Assembly: GCA_020847535.1 (NCBI GenBank)
Contig: JADLBU010000053.1
Location: 1 to 64,000 of the forward strand
Direction of reading: 5' to 3'
DNA length: 64,000 nt
From: Phycisphaerales bacterium
GTDB lineage: Bacteria; Planctomycetota; Phycisphaerae; Phycisphaerales; UBA1924
The notes beneath the pieces were generated by a model. That model saw only the letters and a list, made by a program, of their open reading frames with translations. It was not told the origin of the DNA and did not search any database. A program made the translations under genes and the position numbers. Of the stretch, positions 17,740-26,576 are shown piece after piece; positions within the stretch are counted from its first letter, which is position 1; each line of letters opens with the position of its first letter.

Positions 17740-17832
17740 GGGCCGAGTTTAGCGTGGTTGGAGGCCGGCTCGGTGCAAGACCGGCCGGCGAGCAGGCTTT
17801 GGCGTTTCACTGCGGAGTGGTACGATCGCGGC

Positions 17833-18543
17833 ATGGCCCAACCTCAGAAGATCGCCCTCATCACCGGCGCCGGCTCGGGAATCGGTCTGGCATGCACCCG
17901 CATGCTCGCCGATGACGGGTACGGGCTGGTGCTGGTCGGACGGAGATCCGAGCCGCTCCGCGCGGCCGCGCAGGAGCTCTCGGGGCGCGTGCCGTGCCTG
18001 GTGCATGCCGCCGATGTTGGGAAGGCGGATCAAGCGAGCGTGTGCGTGGATGCGGGGATCGCCAAGTTCGGCCGGCTGGATGTCATCATCAACAACGCGG
18101 GATATGCGCCGGTGATCCCGCTGGATCGGATCACGCAGGAGGGTGTTGAAGAGGCGTTCGCGGTGAACGCGATCGGGCCGACGATCATCATCGGTCGAGC
18201 CTGGCCGGGGATGGTGCGGCGGGGCGGCGGGTGCATCGTGAACATCTCGTCGTATGCGACCGTGGATCCGTTTCCGGGGCTGGGTGTGTACGCGGCGGCC
18301 AAGTCCGCGCTCAACATGCTCGCCAAGGCCTGCCACAACGAGGGGAGCGCTGCGGGGATCCGGGCGTTTGCGGTCGCTCCGGGGGCGGTCGAGACGCAGA
18401 TGCTTCGTCGGATAGTCCCCGAGGAGGCTCTGCCCAGGCCGCGGACGCTGGCGCCTGAGCAGGTCGCGCAGGTGGTGATGGAGTGCATCCGCGGAGCGCG
18501 GGATGCACAGTCGGGCCACACGATACTGGTTCCCAGCCCGTAG
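17833..18543 (+). CDS. short-chain dehydrogenase/reductase (SDR)
   Basis: 236 residues. It has the classical SDR motifs: cofactor loop TGAGSGIG (about 10-17), NNAG (about 90), the catalytic Ser in VNISSYAT, YAAAK with the Tyr and Lys, and PGAVET. A basic residue pair after the second strand (VGRRS) suggests NADP preference. The substrate is unknown. The start ATG 17833 lacks a clear Shine-Dalgarno. The longer in-frame alternative lies antisense to the binding-protein start and is not supported. Confidence 0.93.
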   Translation: MAQPQKIALITGAGSGIGLACTRMLADDGYGLVLVGRRSEPLRAAAQELSGRVPCLVHAADVGKADQASVCVDAGIAKFGRLDVIINNAGYAPVIPLDRITQEGVEEAFAVNAIGPTIIIGRAWPGMVRRGGGCIVNISSYATVDPFPGLGVYAAAKSALNMLAKACHNEGSAAGIRAFAVAPGAVETQMLRRIVPEEALPRPRTLAPEQVAQVVMECIRGARDAQSGHTILVPSP

Positions 18544-18633
18544 GCGGCGAACGGCGATCGGTGAACGGCAAACGGGATGTGATGCAGGATTGACCTGGCG
18601 GGCTTGGCTTGAGACCGACATCGTCGGCCCATC

Positions 18634-18666
18634 AAAAACACCACCGCCCGGCATTTGCCAGGCGGC
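18634..18666 (-). terminator. rho-independent terminator of the PEP-CTERM-like gene
   Basis: Arms CCGCCCGGCA (18644-18653) and TGCCAGGCGG (18656-18665) pair over 10 bp with one wobble. On the minus strand they are followed by TGGTGTTTTTG. It lies just after the stop of the gene at 18697-19449. Confidence 0.75.
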
Positions 18667-18696
18667 GGGCTGTCGTCAGAGAGTGGCTTCCTCAGA

Positions 18697-19449
18697 TCAG
18701 CGCTTACGACGCAGCATGGCGAGACCGCCGATGCTGGCCAGGGCCACGGAAGCAGGGGTCGGGACGATCACGAACGTGCTGGTGCCGGCGAGCTGATCGA
18801 AGGCAGAGACCGTGAAGTCAAACTCGGTGCTCATGCTGTCGACGAGGCCGGGGATCACTTCGAACCCGGGGCCGCTCTCTTCGCTGGCCTTCTCAGAGCC
18901 GAAGCCATCCGGGACGGCGACGGGGCTGTCAACCAGGCTGGAGAAGACGGTGCCGGCGCCCGCAACCGCGCCGTTGTAGAACGAGCGGAAGACCTTGCCG
19001 CCGGCGTAGCCGCCGGTGGCCACGGCGCCGTCGCCGTTGGAGTCGGTCACCGACACGGAAGCCGAAGCGCGGGCGTCGGGATCCAGCATGCCGGGGAAGG
19101 ACAGGAGGGTCGAGGTGAGGGTGAAGTGCGTGTCGGCGGCGCCGGCAAAGACGGCGAAGTTCATGTTGACCACCGGGTCGGCGATCAGGAGAACGTTCAG
19201 GCCGACGAGCGTGGCGATCACGTCACCATTGTCGTTGGTGATGTCCACCGACTCGGTGAGGTTGGTGAACAGGATTCCGTTGTTGAAATCGCTGTTGTTG
19301 ATGATGTCGATCGATCCGGTGCCCAAGGCGCTGGTCGCCTCGATATGCACGATCGACGACGAGATGCCCGCTGAGGCAGACCCAGCCACCAAGGCCAGGG
19401 TTGCGGCAGCGATGCCCGCGGCCAGTCCACGATTCATGTTCGCCTTCAT
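18697..19449 (-). CDS. secreted protein with PEP-CTERM-like sorting tail
   Basis: 250 residues. A signal peptide ends ...LALVAGSASA. A beta-rich, Asn/Asp-rich body without a known enzyme motif follows. The C-terminus VPTPASVALASIGGLAMLRRKR (shown here as VPTPASVALAS then IGGLAMLRRKR) has the three parts of a PEP-CTERM signal: a short Pro motif, a hydrophobic helix and an Arg/Lys tail. Such proteins are processed by exosortase and surface-attached. The start has GGAG about 8 nt upstream. The function of the body is unknown. It is one of two such proteins in the window. Confidence 0.85.
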   Translation of the reverse strand: MKANMNRGLAAGIAAATLALVAGSASAGISSSIVHIEATSALGTGSIDIINNSDFNNGILFTNLTESVDITNDNGDVIATLVGLNVLLIADPVVNMNFAVFAGAADTHFTLTSTLLSFPGMLDPDARASASVSVTDSNGDGAVATGGYAGGKVFRSFYNGAVAGAGTVFSSLVDSPVAVPDGFGSEKASEESGPGFEVIPGLVDSMSTEFDFTVSAFDQLAGTSTFVIVPTPASVALASIGGLAMLRRKR

Positions 19450-19740
19450 CTCTTCACTCCATGTACCCGAGCGCGCAGGAGATTTCCTGAACCTGCACGC
19501 AGGATTTCAGAACAAAACCAATCCGACACAACACGGATTGCGTCTTCCGAGAGCCCGGAGAGATCCGGGATCTACATGTCGATTGGGCGCTACGAATCGA
19601 TCGGTTTCAACCAAGCATCCAAATTGGAAGAAAAAACCTCAGCGAGGGGTGCATTTACCCCGTGTGCGCGGCAGATAAAGCGCAGGGCGACCCCTCGGGC
19701 CGGTCGAAGGCCGATAAAACCGATTCACATGGAAACCGGG

Positions 19741-20538
19741 TCAATCACCGCCGATGAGCCGACCCAACCCACCTAAAACCGAACCCTCTTCGGAAGATCG
19801 GCCGCCCGAGGAAGGGGCGGCGGCGATGATCCGGTCGGCGAGGCGGGAGAAGGGCAGGGTCTGGAGCCAAACGGTTCCCGGACCTTTGAGGCGGGCGAAG
19901 AAGAGGCCCTCCCCGCCGAAAAGCTTGTTCTTGATCCCCGGGACAGTCTCGATCCCGTAGTCCACGCTCGGCTGGAAGGCGACCAGGCAGCCGGTATCGA
20001 CCTTCAAGGTTTCCCCGGCCGCCAGGTCGAACTGGACGACGGTGCCGCCGGCGTGGCAGAAGACCAGGCCGTTGCCATCGGTCGAGGTCAGGCGCTGGAG
20101 GATGAACCCCTCACCGCCGAAGAGGCCGACCCCGATCCGCTTGGTGAATGCGATATCCACCTGGACCCCGCGGGCGCCGCAGAGGAAGGAGTCCTTCTGG
20201 CAGAGGAGAGTGCCTCCGAAGTCGGCCAGGTTGAGGGGGATGACACGGCCGGGGTAGGGGGCGGAGAAGGCCACATCCCGGCGATCCCGGGCGTTGTTGC
20301 CGAACATGGTGATGAAGAACGAATCCCCGGTCAGCGCGCGCTTGCCGGCCTCAAACAACCGGCCAAGCAATCCCCCGCCATCCTGCTTCATGGAGAGGCT
20401 GGTCGCCATCTCGACCCCATCCTGCATGTACATCATCGAGCCGGCCTCGGCGACGACGGCCTCGCCGGGGTCGAGCGTTATAACAACGGCCTGGAGGTCC
20501 TCGCCGATGATCTGGTAGTCGATGTGGTCGGTGGGCAT
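19741..20538 (-). CDS. AIM24 family protein (TIGR00266)
   Basis: 265 residues from ATG 20538, which has AAGGAACGAG upstream. It matches the AIM24/TIGR00266 beta-sandwich family: EAGSMMYMQDGVEM near the start, then GGGLLGRLFEAGKRALTGDSFF (given here as GGGLLGRLF and AGKRALTGDSFF). GETLKVDTGCLVAFQPSVDY and GIKNKLFGGEGLFFARLKGPG (cited in parts) come later. The cellular role in bacteria is not established. The final Gly/Ser-rich tail is common in the family. It is divergent from the symporter gene with 142 bp between starts. Confidence 0.92.
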   Translation of the reverse strand: MPTDHIDYQIIGEDLQAVVITLDPGEAVVAEAGSMMYMQDGVEMATSLSMKQDGGGLLGRLFEAGKRALTGDSFFITMFGNNARDRRDVAFSAPYPGRVIPLNLADFGGTLLCQKDSFLCGARGVQVDIAFTKRIGVGLFGGEGFILQRLTSTDGNGLVFCHAGGTVVQFDLAAGETLKVDTGCLVAFQPSVDYGIETVPGIKNKLFGGEGLFFARLKGPGTVWLQTLPFSRLADRIIAAAPSSGGRSSEEGSVLGGLGRLIGGD

Positions 20539-20680
20539 GGTCTCGTTCCTTACTGATGCCGGGGTGGTCGTCCGGCGGGGTACACAGGCTATCACGGTGT
20601 GGTCGTGACCAGGGCGGGGGTTGGCGATGATCGGTCATCCTCGTGCCGGGGATCCGAGGATCTGCTAGCTTTCCATTTCT

Positions 20681-22081
20681 ATGGCAAAGCAGCGGTTGGC
20701 GCTTCACTGGAAGATCCTGATCGGCCTGGCGCTGGGCGTGGTGGTGGGCATCGTGCTCAACCAGGGATGGTCCGCACAGACGTGGAAGTCGATGGGAGTG
20801 GGGGACAGCCAGGCGTTCCTGGCGGGCAAGCCGTCGGAGGCCAACCAGGGCGTCGGCTGGCTCGCCGGGTGCATCCGGATCCTGGTCGATTTGAATACGC
20901 TCATCGGATCGCTGTTCATCCGGTTCCTGAGGTTCATCGGTGTGCCGGTGGTTCTGTTTGCCCTGATCGGCGCGGTCGCCGGGTTGGGAGACATCCGCAA
21001 GGTGGGTCGCGTCGGTGGCAAGACGATCGCGATCTTTCTGACGACCGGATTTCTCTCGGTGGTCATCGGGGTGGTGGTCTCGAACCTGATCGGGCCGGGC
21101 CGGTTTGTTTCGGATGAGACGCGGGCGAGCATTCTGTCGAAGTCGGCGAACTCGGCGAGCATCAGCTCGGCGAGCGATACAGCGCACGCATTGACGCCGT
21201 GGAAGATCCTGACGGAGATCATTCCGACCAACCCGTTCCAGTCGCTCGCCGACGGCCAGATGCTCCAGGTGGTGTTCCTCTCGGTGATGATCGGGATGGC
21301 GCTGAGCATGCTGCCGAGGGAGAAGGCCGAGACGGCGATCCGGTTCTTTGATGGGATGTTCGAGGCGGTGCTGATCCTGGTGCGGATGGCGATGCGGACC
21401 GCGCCGATTGCGGTCTTCTGCCTGGTCGTGCCCACGGTCGCCGGGTTGGGGATCGAGGTTCTTCAGGCGCTGGCGGCGTACTGCCTGACGGTGGTGGGCG
21501 GGCTGGCGATCGTGCTGTTCGTGCTGTACCCAGTGATCACGCTGCTGTTCACGAAGCGTGGGAACAAGGTGGGGTACCGGCGATTCTTCCGGTCGATGGC
21601 GCCGGCGCAGTTGCTGGCGTTCTCGAGCTCGAGCTCATCGGCGACCCTGCCGGTGACGCTCCAGTGCGTGAAGGAGCGGATGGGCGTCTCTGAAGAGATC
21701 GCCGGCTTTGTCTGTACGCTGGGGACGACGGTGAATATGGATGGGACTGCGCTGTACCAGGCGGTCGCGGCGACCTTCCTGGCGCAGCTGTACGGGATCG
21801 ATCTTTCGTTCGCGGACCAGATCGCGCTGGTGTTGACGGCGACCCTGATCTCGGTGGGGACGCCTGGCGTGCCGGGCGGGAGCATCGTGCTGTTGATCGT
21901 GGTGCTGGAATCGCTGCGGATCCCGACGGAGGGGATCGCGATCATCCTGGCGGTGGATCGCCTGCTGGACATGGCGCGGACGGTGATCAATGTGAGCGGA
22001 GACGGGATGGGTTCGGCGGTCGTGGCGGCGAGCGAGGGGCAGTTGGGGCCGGATCCGGGGGTTGGGGGACCGGCACGGTGA
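20681..22081 (+). CDS. dicarboxylate/amino acid:cation symporter (DAACS family)
   Basis: 466 residues with about eight membrane segments and two re-entrant loops. The diagnostic loop motifs are present: SSSSSATLPVTLQC in the first hairpin, TVNMDGTALYQAVAATFLAQ in helix 7 with the NMDGT sodium site, and GTPGVPGGSI in the second hairpin. An unusual insert of about 60 residues (DETRASILSKSANSASISS region) sits in a loop near residue 150. The family imports glutamate, aspartate or C4-dicarboxylates with H+ or Na+; the actual substrate cannot be told. A CACAGAG inverted repeat follows. Confidence 0.94.
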   Translation: MAKQRLALHWKILIGLALGVVVGIVLNQGWSAQTWKSMGVGDSQAFLAGKPSEANQGVGWLAGCIRILVDLNTLIGSLFIRFLRFIGVPVVLFALIGAVAGLGDIRKVGRVGGKTIAIFLTTGFLSVVIGVVVSNLIGPGRFVSDETRASILSKSANSASISSASDTAHALTPWKILTEIIPTNPFQSLADGQMLQVVFLSVMIGMALSMLPREKAETAIRFFDGMFEAVLILVRMAMRTAPIAVFCLVVPTVAGLGIEVLQALAAYCLTVVGGLAIVLFVLYPVITLLFTKRGNKVGYRRFFRSMAPAQLLAFSSSSSSATLPVTLQCVKERMGVSEEIAGFVCTLGTTVNMDGTALYQAVAATFLAQLYGIDLSFADQIALVLTATLISVGTPGVPGGSIVLLIVVLESLRIPTEGIAIILAVDRLLDMARTVINVSGDGMGSAVVAASEGQLGPDPGVGGPAR

Positions 22082-22114
22082 TTGAGAGCCGCTGGTCGAG
22101 CATTCAGAAAGAAG

Positions 22115-22240
22115 ACTCACCACAGAGGCACAGAGAACACAGAGAAAGGCACAATGCAGCGGTCAGAATGGTCTTTCTCTTCTAGACGGTTTTTCCCGTA
22201 TTGATTTTTCTCTGTGCCCTCGGTGCCTCTGTGGTGAAGA
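22115..22240. repeat. CACAGAG inverted repeat, full copy
   Basis: The left arm (22115-22147) reads ACTCACCACAGAGGCACAGA and onward. The right arm (22206-22240) is its near complement, ending GTGCCTCTGTGGTGAAG. The 58-bp centre is unrelated to other copies. It lies between the symporter and PH-domain genes and could fold as a long hairpin or be a non-autonomous mobile element. Confidence 0.85.
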
Positions 22241-22308
22241 TTGAATCGGCATTCAGATTTCGAGGGGTTTGAAACCGGCACCGGCCTGAATCGGAGAAAG
22301 TGACTCGA

Positions 22309-22920
22309 ATGGCAAGCCGCTACATCGTTCATGGGAAGGATGCCACGACCGGGAAGACCGTGCGCAAGGTCATCGAGGCCGAGTCGGCGAAGGCCGCCGA
22401 GCAGATCGCCGAGCGCATCGGGGTCGAGGTGCTGGGGTCGGAGATCGAGGATGCAACACCGGCGGCTCCGGAACCTCGGATGGGAGTGGGGCGAGCCGCG
22501 CCTCCCGCCGATTCGCCCGAGGAGCCCGTGTGGGAGGGGACACCGAGCCAGTGGACCAACTTCTGGTGGTTCGTCGGGTGCATCCTGGTCGTGCCGATCC
22601 CGTTTGCGATCTACCACTACCTGAGGACCCGGACGACCAAGTACGCGCTCTCATCGCAGCGGCTGAGGCTCGAGACGGGGATTGTCGCCCGCAAGATCGA
22701 GGAGGTCGAGTTGTATCGCATCAACGACTCTGCGGTTCAGCAGAGCTTCATCGAGCGGTTGCTGGGGATCGGGACGGTGTGGCTGGAGACGACCGACCAG
22801 CGGAACCCGGAGGTGCTGCTGCAGGCCGTGCCGGATCCGGCGGGTTTGCGCGAGGCGGTGCGGAAGCATGGGGAGGCGCGGCGGAGGTGGAGGAGGGTGG
22901 CGGAAGTGGAGCTTCAGTAA
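22309..22920 (+). CDS. membrane protein with bacterial PH-like domain (bPH2/DUF304)
   Basis: 203 residues from ATG 22309 with GGAGAAAG upstream. An N-terminal segment (about 1-40) looks like a small domain (YIVHGKDATTGKTVRKVIEA) also found ahead of other planctomycete proteins. A Pro-rich linker and one or two membrane helices (about 80-105, FWWFVGCILVVPIPFAIYHY) follow. The YdbS-like PH segment is TKYALSSQRLRLETGIVARK, then VELYRINDSAVQQSFIERLLGIGTV (parts quoted), ending in ETTD. The role is unknown in most bacteria. CACAGAG repeats lie on both sides. Confidence 0.85.
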   Translation: MASRYIVHGKDATTGKTVRKVIEAESAKAAEQIAERIGVEVLGSEIEDATPAAPEPRMGVGRAAPPADSPEEPVWEGTPSQWTNFWWFVGCILVVPIPFAIYHYLRTRTTKYALSSQRLRLETGIVARKIEEVELYRINDSAVQQSFIERLLGIGTVWLETTDQRNPEVLLQAVPDPAGLREAVRKHGEARRRWRRVAEVELQ

Positions 22921-22924
22921 GACA

Positions 22925-23059
22925 TTTCACCGCGGGGAACACGGAGAGCCACGGAGAAGACTCAAGAGGGTTCGTTGCGGGGCCGTGCGGCCTTGACCGA
23001 TGCTGACACCTCTTCAGATGTCTTCTCTCTGTGGCTCTGCGTGTTCTCTGTGGTGAACT
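22925..23059. repeat. CACGGAG/CACAGAG inverted repeat, full copy
   Basis: The left arm (22925-22960) is the variant TTCACCGCGGGGAACACGGA followed by GAGCCACGGAGAA. The right arm (23020-23059) is TTCTCTCTGTGGCTCTGCGT and then GTTCTCTGTGGTGAA. The right arm ends only 24 bp before the proS start codon, so if transcribed it could fold in the proS leader. Confidence 0.85.
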
Positions 23060-23083
23060 TCTCTCGGCCTAAACTTGGCCCTT

Positions 23084-24931
23084 ATGTCCGAAGACAACAC
23101 CAGCGCCAAGAGGTCCGTCGTCACCGCTACCAGGTACGGGGTCACCCATTACTGGTCCAAGACCCTGATCCCGACGACGCGTGAAGCGCCCAATGATGCC
23201 GAGACGCCCAGCCACATCCTGCTGCACCGGGCCGGGTTCATCCGGCAGGTGGGGGCGGGGATCTATGACTACCTGCCGCTGGCGTGGCGGACGCTGCGGA
23301 AGATCTCCGACATCGTTCGCGAAGAGATGGATGCCGCGGGCGGAAGCGAGATGCTGATGCCGGCGCTCGAGCCCTTCGAGCTCTTTGATGGCACCAAACG
23401 CCACGAGGATTACGGGGACAACCTCTTCCGCGTGAAGGATCGCAAGGGTCGCATGAACGCCCTCGCGCCGACGCACGAGGAGGTCATCACGCAGCTCTTG
23501 ATCGGATCGGTGAGCAGCTACAAGGCGCTGCCGCTGACGATGTACCAGATCCAGACCAAGTTCCGTGATGAAGCACGGCCGCGAGCGGGGCTCTTGCGGT
23601 GCCGCGAGTTCATGATGAAGGATGCCTACACGTTCCACACGCACGTGGAGGGTCCGGGCGGGCTGAACGAGGCGTACGACGCCATGTACCGCGCGTACAC
23701 CAACATCTTCACGCGCTGCGGGCTGGATTTCACGGCGGTTGAGGCCGAATCGGGGCCGATCGGCGGATCGGCGAGCCACGAGTTCATGGTCAACTGCAAG
23801 AGCGGTGAGGACACCATTCTGCGCTGCCCGGTCTCGGGGTATGCGGCGAACGTGGAGAAGTGCGAGATCGGTGAGCGGGCTCGAGGGACGTTCACCGAGC
23901 CGGCGACCGGAGAGCTGACGGAGGTTCATACGCCGAACCTGCCTGGGATTGACGAGGTGGGCAAGGCGATGGGTGTCAAGCCCGATCGCATGCTCAAGAC
24001 GCTGGTGTTCGCCGTCAAGGAAGATGCCAAAAGCGCTGCGCAACCGGGCATCAAGTGGGTACTCGCGGTTGTCAAGGGCAGCCAGGATGCCAACGAGGGC
24101 AAGGTCAAGTCGCTTTCCGGACTCACCGTGACCATGGCCGATGAGAAGGCTGCGCGGGCGGCGGGGTTTGCGATCGGGTATGTATCCCCGAGGGCGATCA
24201 ATTCGGTGCCGGGCACGATGCTGCTCATCGATTCGGATGCCTCGCTGGGCGGGTTCTGGGCGAGCGGGGCGGATAAGGCGGATTACCACGTCAAGCACTT
24301 TAGCTGGCAGCGCGAGGTGGGGGCGGTGCTCAGCGACAGCGATCGCGTCAAGGTGGGGGATCTGCGCAACGCGATGGAGGGGGATCCCTCTCCGCGCGCT
24401 GCGGGCTCAAAGCTCGTGACCGGTCGGGGCATCGAGGTCGGGCACATCTTCAAGCTGGGGACGAAGTACTCGGATGCGATGGGGTTCCAGATCCTGGACC
24501 CCAAGGACAACACGCGCAAGAGCGTGATCATGGGGTGCTACGGGATCGGCGTTTCCAGAACGATGGCGGCGTGCGTGGAGATGGCGAACGATGAGAACGG
24601 GATCATCTGGCCGGCGGGGATCGCCCCGTATCACGTGCTGATCGTGATGATGAAGCCCGACGATGCCCGGCAGCGCGAGATGGCGAGCAAGCTCGCGTGC
24701 GAGCTGGTGGGGGCCGGCGTCGATGTACTGGTCGATGACCGTGATGAGCGGCCTGGGGTCAAGTTCAAGGATGCCGACCTGGTCGGGATCCCGGTGCGCC
24801 TGACGCTGGGGGACAAGGCCCTGGATGCCGGCGGTGTCGAGTTCAAGCTGCGGAAGGACACGCAATCCAAGGGGGATGTTGTTCCGGTTGCGGATGTCGT
24901 CGGGAAATGCCTGGCGGCCCTCAACGCGTAG
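23084..24931 (+). CDS. proS: proline--tRNA ligase, bacterial type with editing domain
   Basis: 615 residues. Class II motifs are present: motif 1 region RAGFIRQVGAGIYDYLPL, motif 2 FRDEARPRAGLLRCREFMMKD (cited in parts: FRDEARPR, LRCREFMMKD), motif 3 GCYGIGVSRTMAA. A YbaK-like INS editing domain (about 235-395) sits between motifs 2 and 3, as in bacterial ProRS. The C-terminal anticodon-binding domain follows. The enzyme charges tRNA-Pro and clears Ala-tRNA-Pro. Start ATG 23084 has no clear Shine-Dalgarno; an in-frame TTG at 23075 is inside the repeat border. Confidence 0.97.
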   Translation: MSEDNTSAKRSVVTATRYGVTHYWSKTLIPTTREAPNDAETPSHILLHRAGFIRQVGAGIYDYLPLAWRTLRKISDIVREEMDAAGGSEMLMPALEPFELFDGTKRHEDYGDNLFRVKDRKGRMNALAPTHEEVITQLLIGSVSSYKALPLTMYQIQTKFRDEARPRAGLLRCREFMMKDAYTFHTHVEGPGGLNEAYDAMYRAYTNIFTRCGLDFTAVEAESGPIGGSASHEFMVNCKSGEDTILRCPVSGYAANVEKCEIGERARGTFTEPATGELTEVHTPNLPGIDEVGKAMGVKPDRMLKTLVFAVKEDAKSAAQPGIKWVLAVVKGSQDANEGKVKSLSGLTVTMADEKAARAAGFAIGYVSPRAINSVPGTMLLIDSDASLGGFWASGADKADYHVKHFSWQREVGAVLSDSDRVKVGDLRNAMEGDPSPRAAGSKLVTGRGIEVGHIFKLGTKYSDAMGFQILDPKDNTRKSVIMGCYGIGVSRTMAACVEMANDENGIIWPAGIAPYHVLIVMMKPDDARQREMASKLACELVGAGVDVLVDDRDERPGVKFKDADLVGIPVRLTLGDKALDAGGVEFKLRKDTQSKGDVVPVADVVGKCLAALNA

Positions 24932-25078
24932 GTTCCCGGTCTGAAAATCGCCAAAAAACACGAAGGCAACTGCAAGACGCGGGAGCGGGCGGCGAACCTG
25001 TTGGGCGGGGATTCCCCACGGCGATGCATCTCACATGATGCGTGCCTGTTCGATTCCTTGCCATCCAGGAGCTCTTTC

Positions 25079-26506
25079 ATGCCGCTTGCCAACAGATCAT
25101 GTACCGGCCGCGCCCTCGCCCTGTCAACGCTGTGCACGTTCGCGGGGCTCGCCGCCGCACAGCCTCAGTTGCACCGCATCGATCCTTCCAATGTCAAGAT
25201 CTCGGGGCACAACGGGCTGCGGCTCGTGGGTTCGGTGGATTACTCCAACACCATGGCGCCATTGTTCGTCCCGCCGGTTGGGCTTCCGGAGCTGAACTTC
25301 GCGGGAGATGACCTCACGCTGGCGAGCGCGGGGACGGCGTGCGGAATCGATGACTTCGTCAGCGAGGTGAGTTTCGGAATCCGGTTCGATGCCAGTTGGG
25401 GCGGGTCGGCGACCGCCGACCTGTACGTGCTCTTCTTCGACGATGTCTATCCCGGCGCAGCCAGCCCGCCGGTGTTCGACAACTTCCTCGGCGGTTTCTT
25501 TCTGAGCGGTGCGGCGACGCTCTCCAACGCGGATGCGTTCTATACCGTGAGCGACCTTGTCGACAACGGCATTTTCATCCCGGTACCCGACCCATCCATC
25601 GGTGTGATCGTGATCGCCTCGCAGAGCGGATCGAGCGGGTTCCCGATCCTGCCCGCCGCCGGCGCCTCGGTGCTCGCCGCCGGCTCGACGCCCAATGCCG
25701 GCGGAGGGTCCGGCCCCGATATCGGCAACAGCTCATCGACGATCTGGTGCGATACCACGCTGGACATGGACATCGAGGGCGCGGAGGGGTATCCGTTCGC
25801 GAGTCCGACTCTGGGAAATCTCTATTTGCAGTTGAAGCTGGCGCGGGCGTGTCCGGCCTGCACCAACCCGGCCATTACGTACACGTACCTCGTGTCGGGG
25901 AACGCGAGCGGGGCCTCGTGGTCGTGGCGCATCGAATCCCAGACCGGGGAATTCCAGCCGGTCGAGGATCTCAGTGCCCCTGGATCCACGGTGAGCACGC
26001 TCGCGGTGGCCCAGAACTTCGCGGCGTCGATCAATAACATGACGCTCAACGTTGGTTGCATGAACAACCAGTTCATCGCCGCGGCGACACCGCTCGCGAA
26101 TGGTGATGCACTTCTGGCGATCTCGGTGACCGGCACCGATCCGATCAACCTGCTGGTGGGGGCGGCGAACACAGCGCCCGGGTGCCTGGTGACGACGCTG
26201 CCGGCGTGCTCGTTCAACCCGTCGATCCAGGAAGTGGTGCTCTCGAGCCAGGATTGCAACGAAAACGGGCAGGACGATGCGATCGATATCGCCCAGGGCA
26301 CAAGTGCCGATCTGAACAACAACGGTGTCCCCGATGAGTGCTGCAAGGCCGATTTCAACCAGAGCGGGTTTGTGGATCTTGAAGACTACAGCGACTTCGT
26401 CGAGGCATTCGAGGCGGGAACCGACGATGCCGACTTCGACGAGAGCGGCTTTGTCGACCTTGAGGACTTCCACGACTTTGTCGTGGCGTTCGAGGCCGGT
26501 TGCTGA
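25079..26506 (+). CDS. secreted protein with calcium-binding and dockerin-like C-terminus
   Basis: 475 residues from ATG 25079, preceded by AGGAG. A signal peptide ends ...FAGLAAAQ. The long beta-rich body (about 30-400) has no recognised enzyme motif. The C-terminus has an EF-hand-like segment (DCNENGQDDAIDIAQG, DLNNNGVPDEC) common in planctomycetes. Two dockerin-like repeats follow, DFNQSGFVDLEDYSDFVEAF and DFDESGFVDLEDFHDFVVAF, ending in GC. These bind calcium and may serve surface or complex attachment. A terminal GC pair recurs in such proteins. The substrate or role is unknown. Confidence 0.85.
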   Translation: MPLANRSCTGRALALSTLCTFAGLAAAQPQLHRIDPSNVKISGHNGLRLVGSVDYSNTMAPLFVPPVGLPELNFAGDDLTLASAGTACGIDDFVSEVSFGIRFDASWGGSATADLYVLFFDDVYPGAASPPVFDNFLGGFFLSGAATLSNADAFYTVSDLVDNGIFIPVPDPSIGVIVIASQSGSSGFPILPAAGASVLAAGSTPNAGGGSGPDIGNSSSTIWCDTTLDMDIEGAEGYPFASPTLGNLYLQLKLARACPACTNPAITYTYLVSGNASGASWSWRIESQTGEFQPVEDLSAPGSTVSTLAVAQNFAASINNMTLNVGCMNNQFIAAATPLANGDALLAISVTGTDPINLLVGAANTAPGCLVTTLPACSFNPSIQEVVLSSQDCNENGQDDAIDIAQGTSADLNNNGVPDECCKADFNQSGFVDLEDYSDFVEAFEAGTDDADFDESGFVDLEDFHDFVVAFEAGC

Positions 26507-26522
26507 ATCACATTTCGATGGC

Positions 26523-26558
26523 GGGGCCTCGTGCTTGCGCTGGGCACGAGCCCTCCTT
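26523..26558. terminator. weak hairpin between convergent genes
   Basis: CTCGTGC (26528-26534) pairs with GCACGAG (26544-26550), flanked by GGGC/GCCC, and is followed on the plus strand by TCCTTTG. It may end the upstream secreted-protein transcript. The T-run is poor. Confidence 0.35.
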
Positions 26559-26576
26559 TGATCGGGGTGGACGCGA

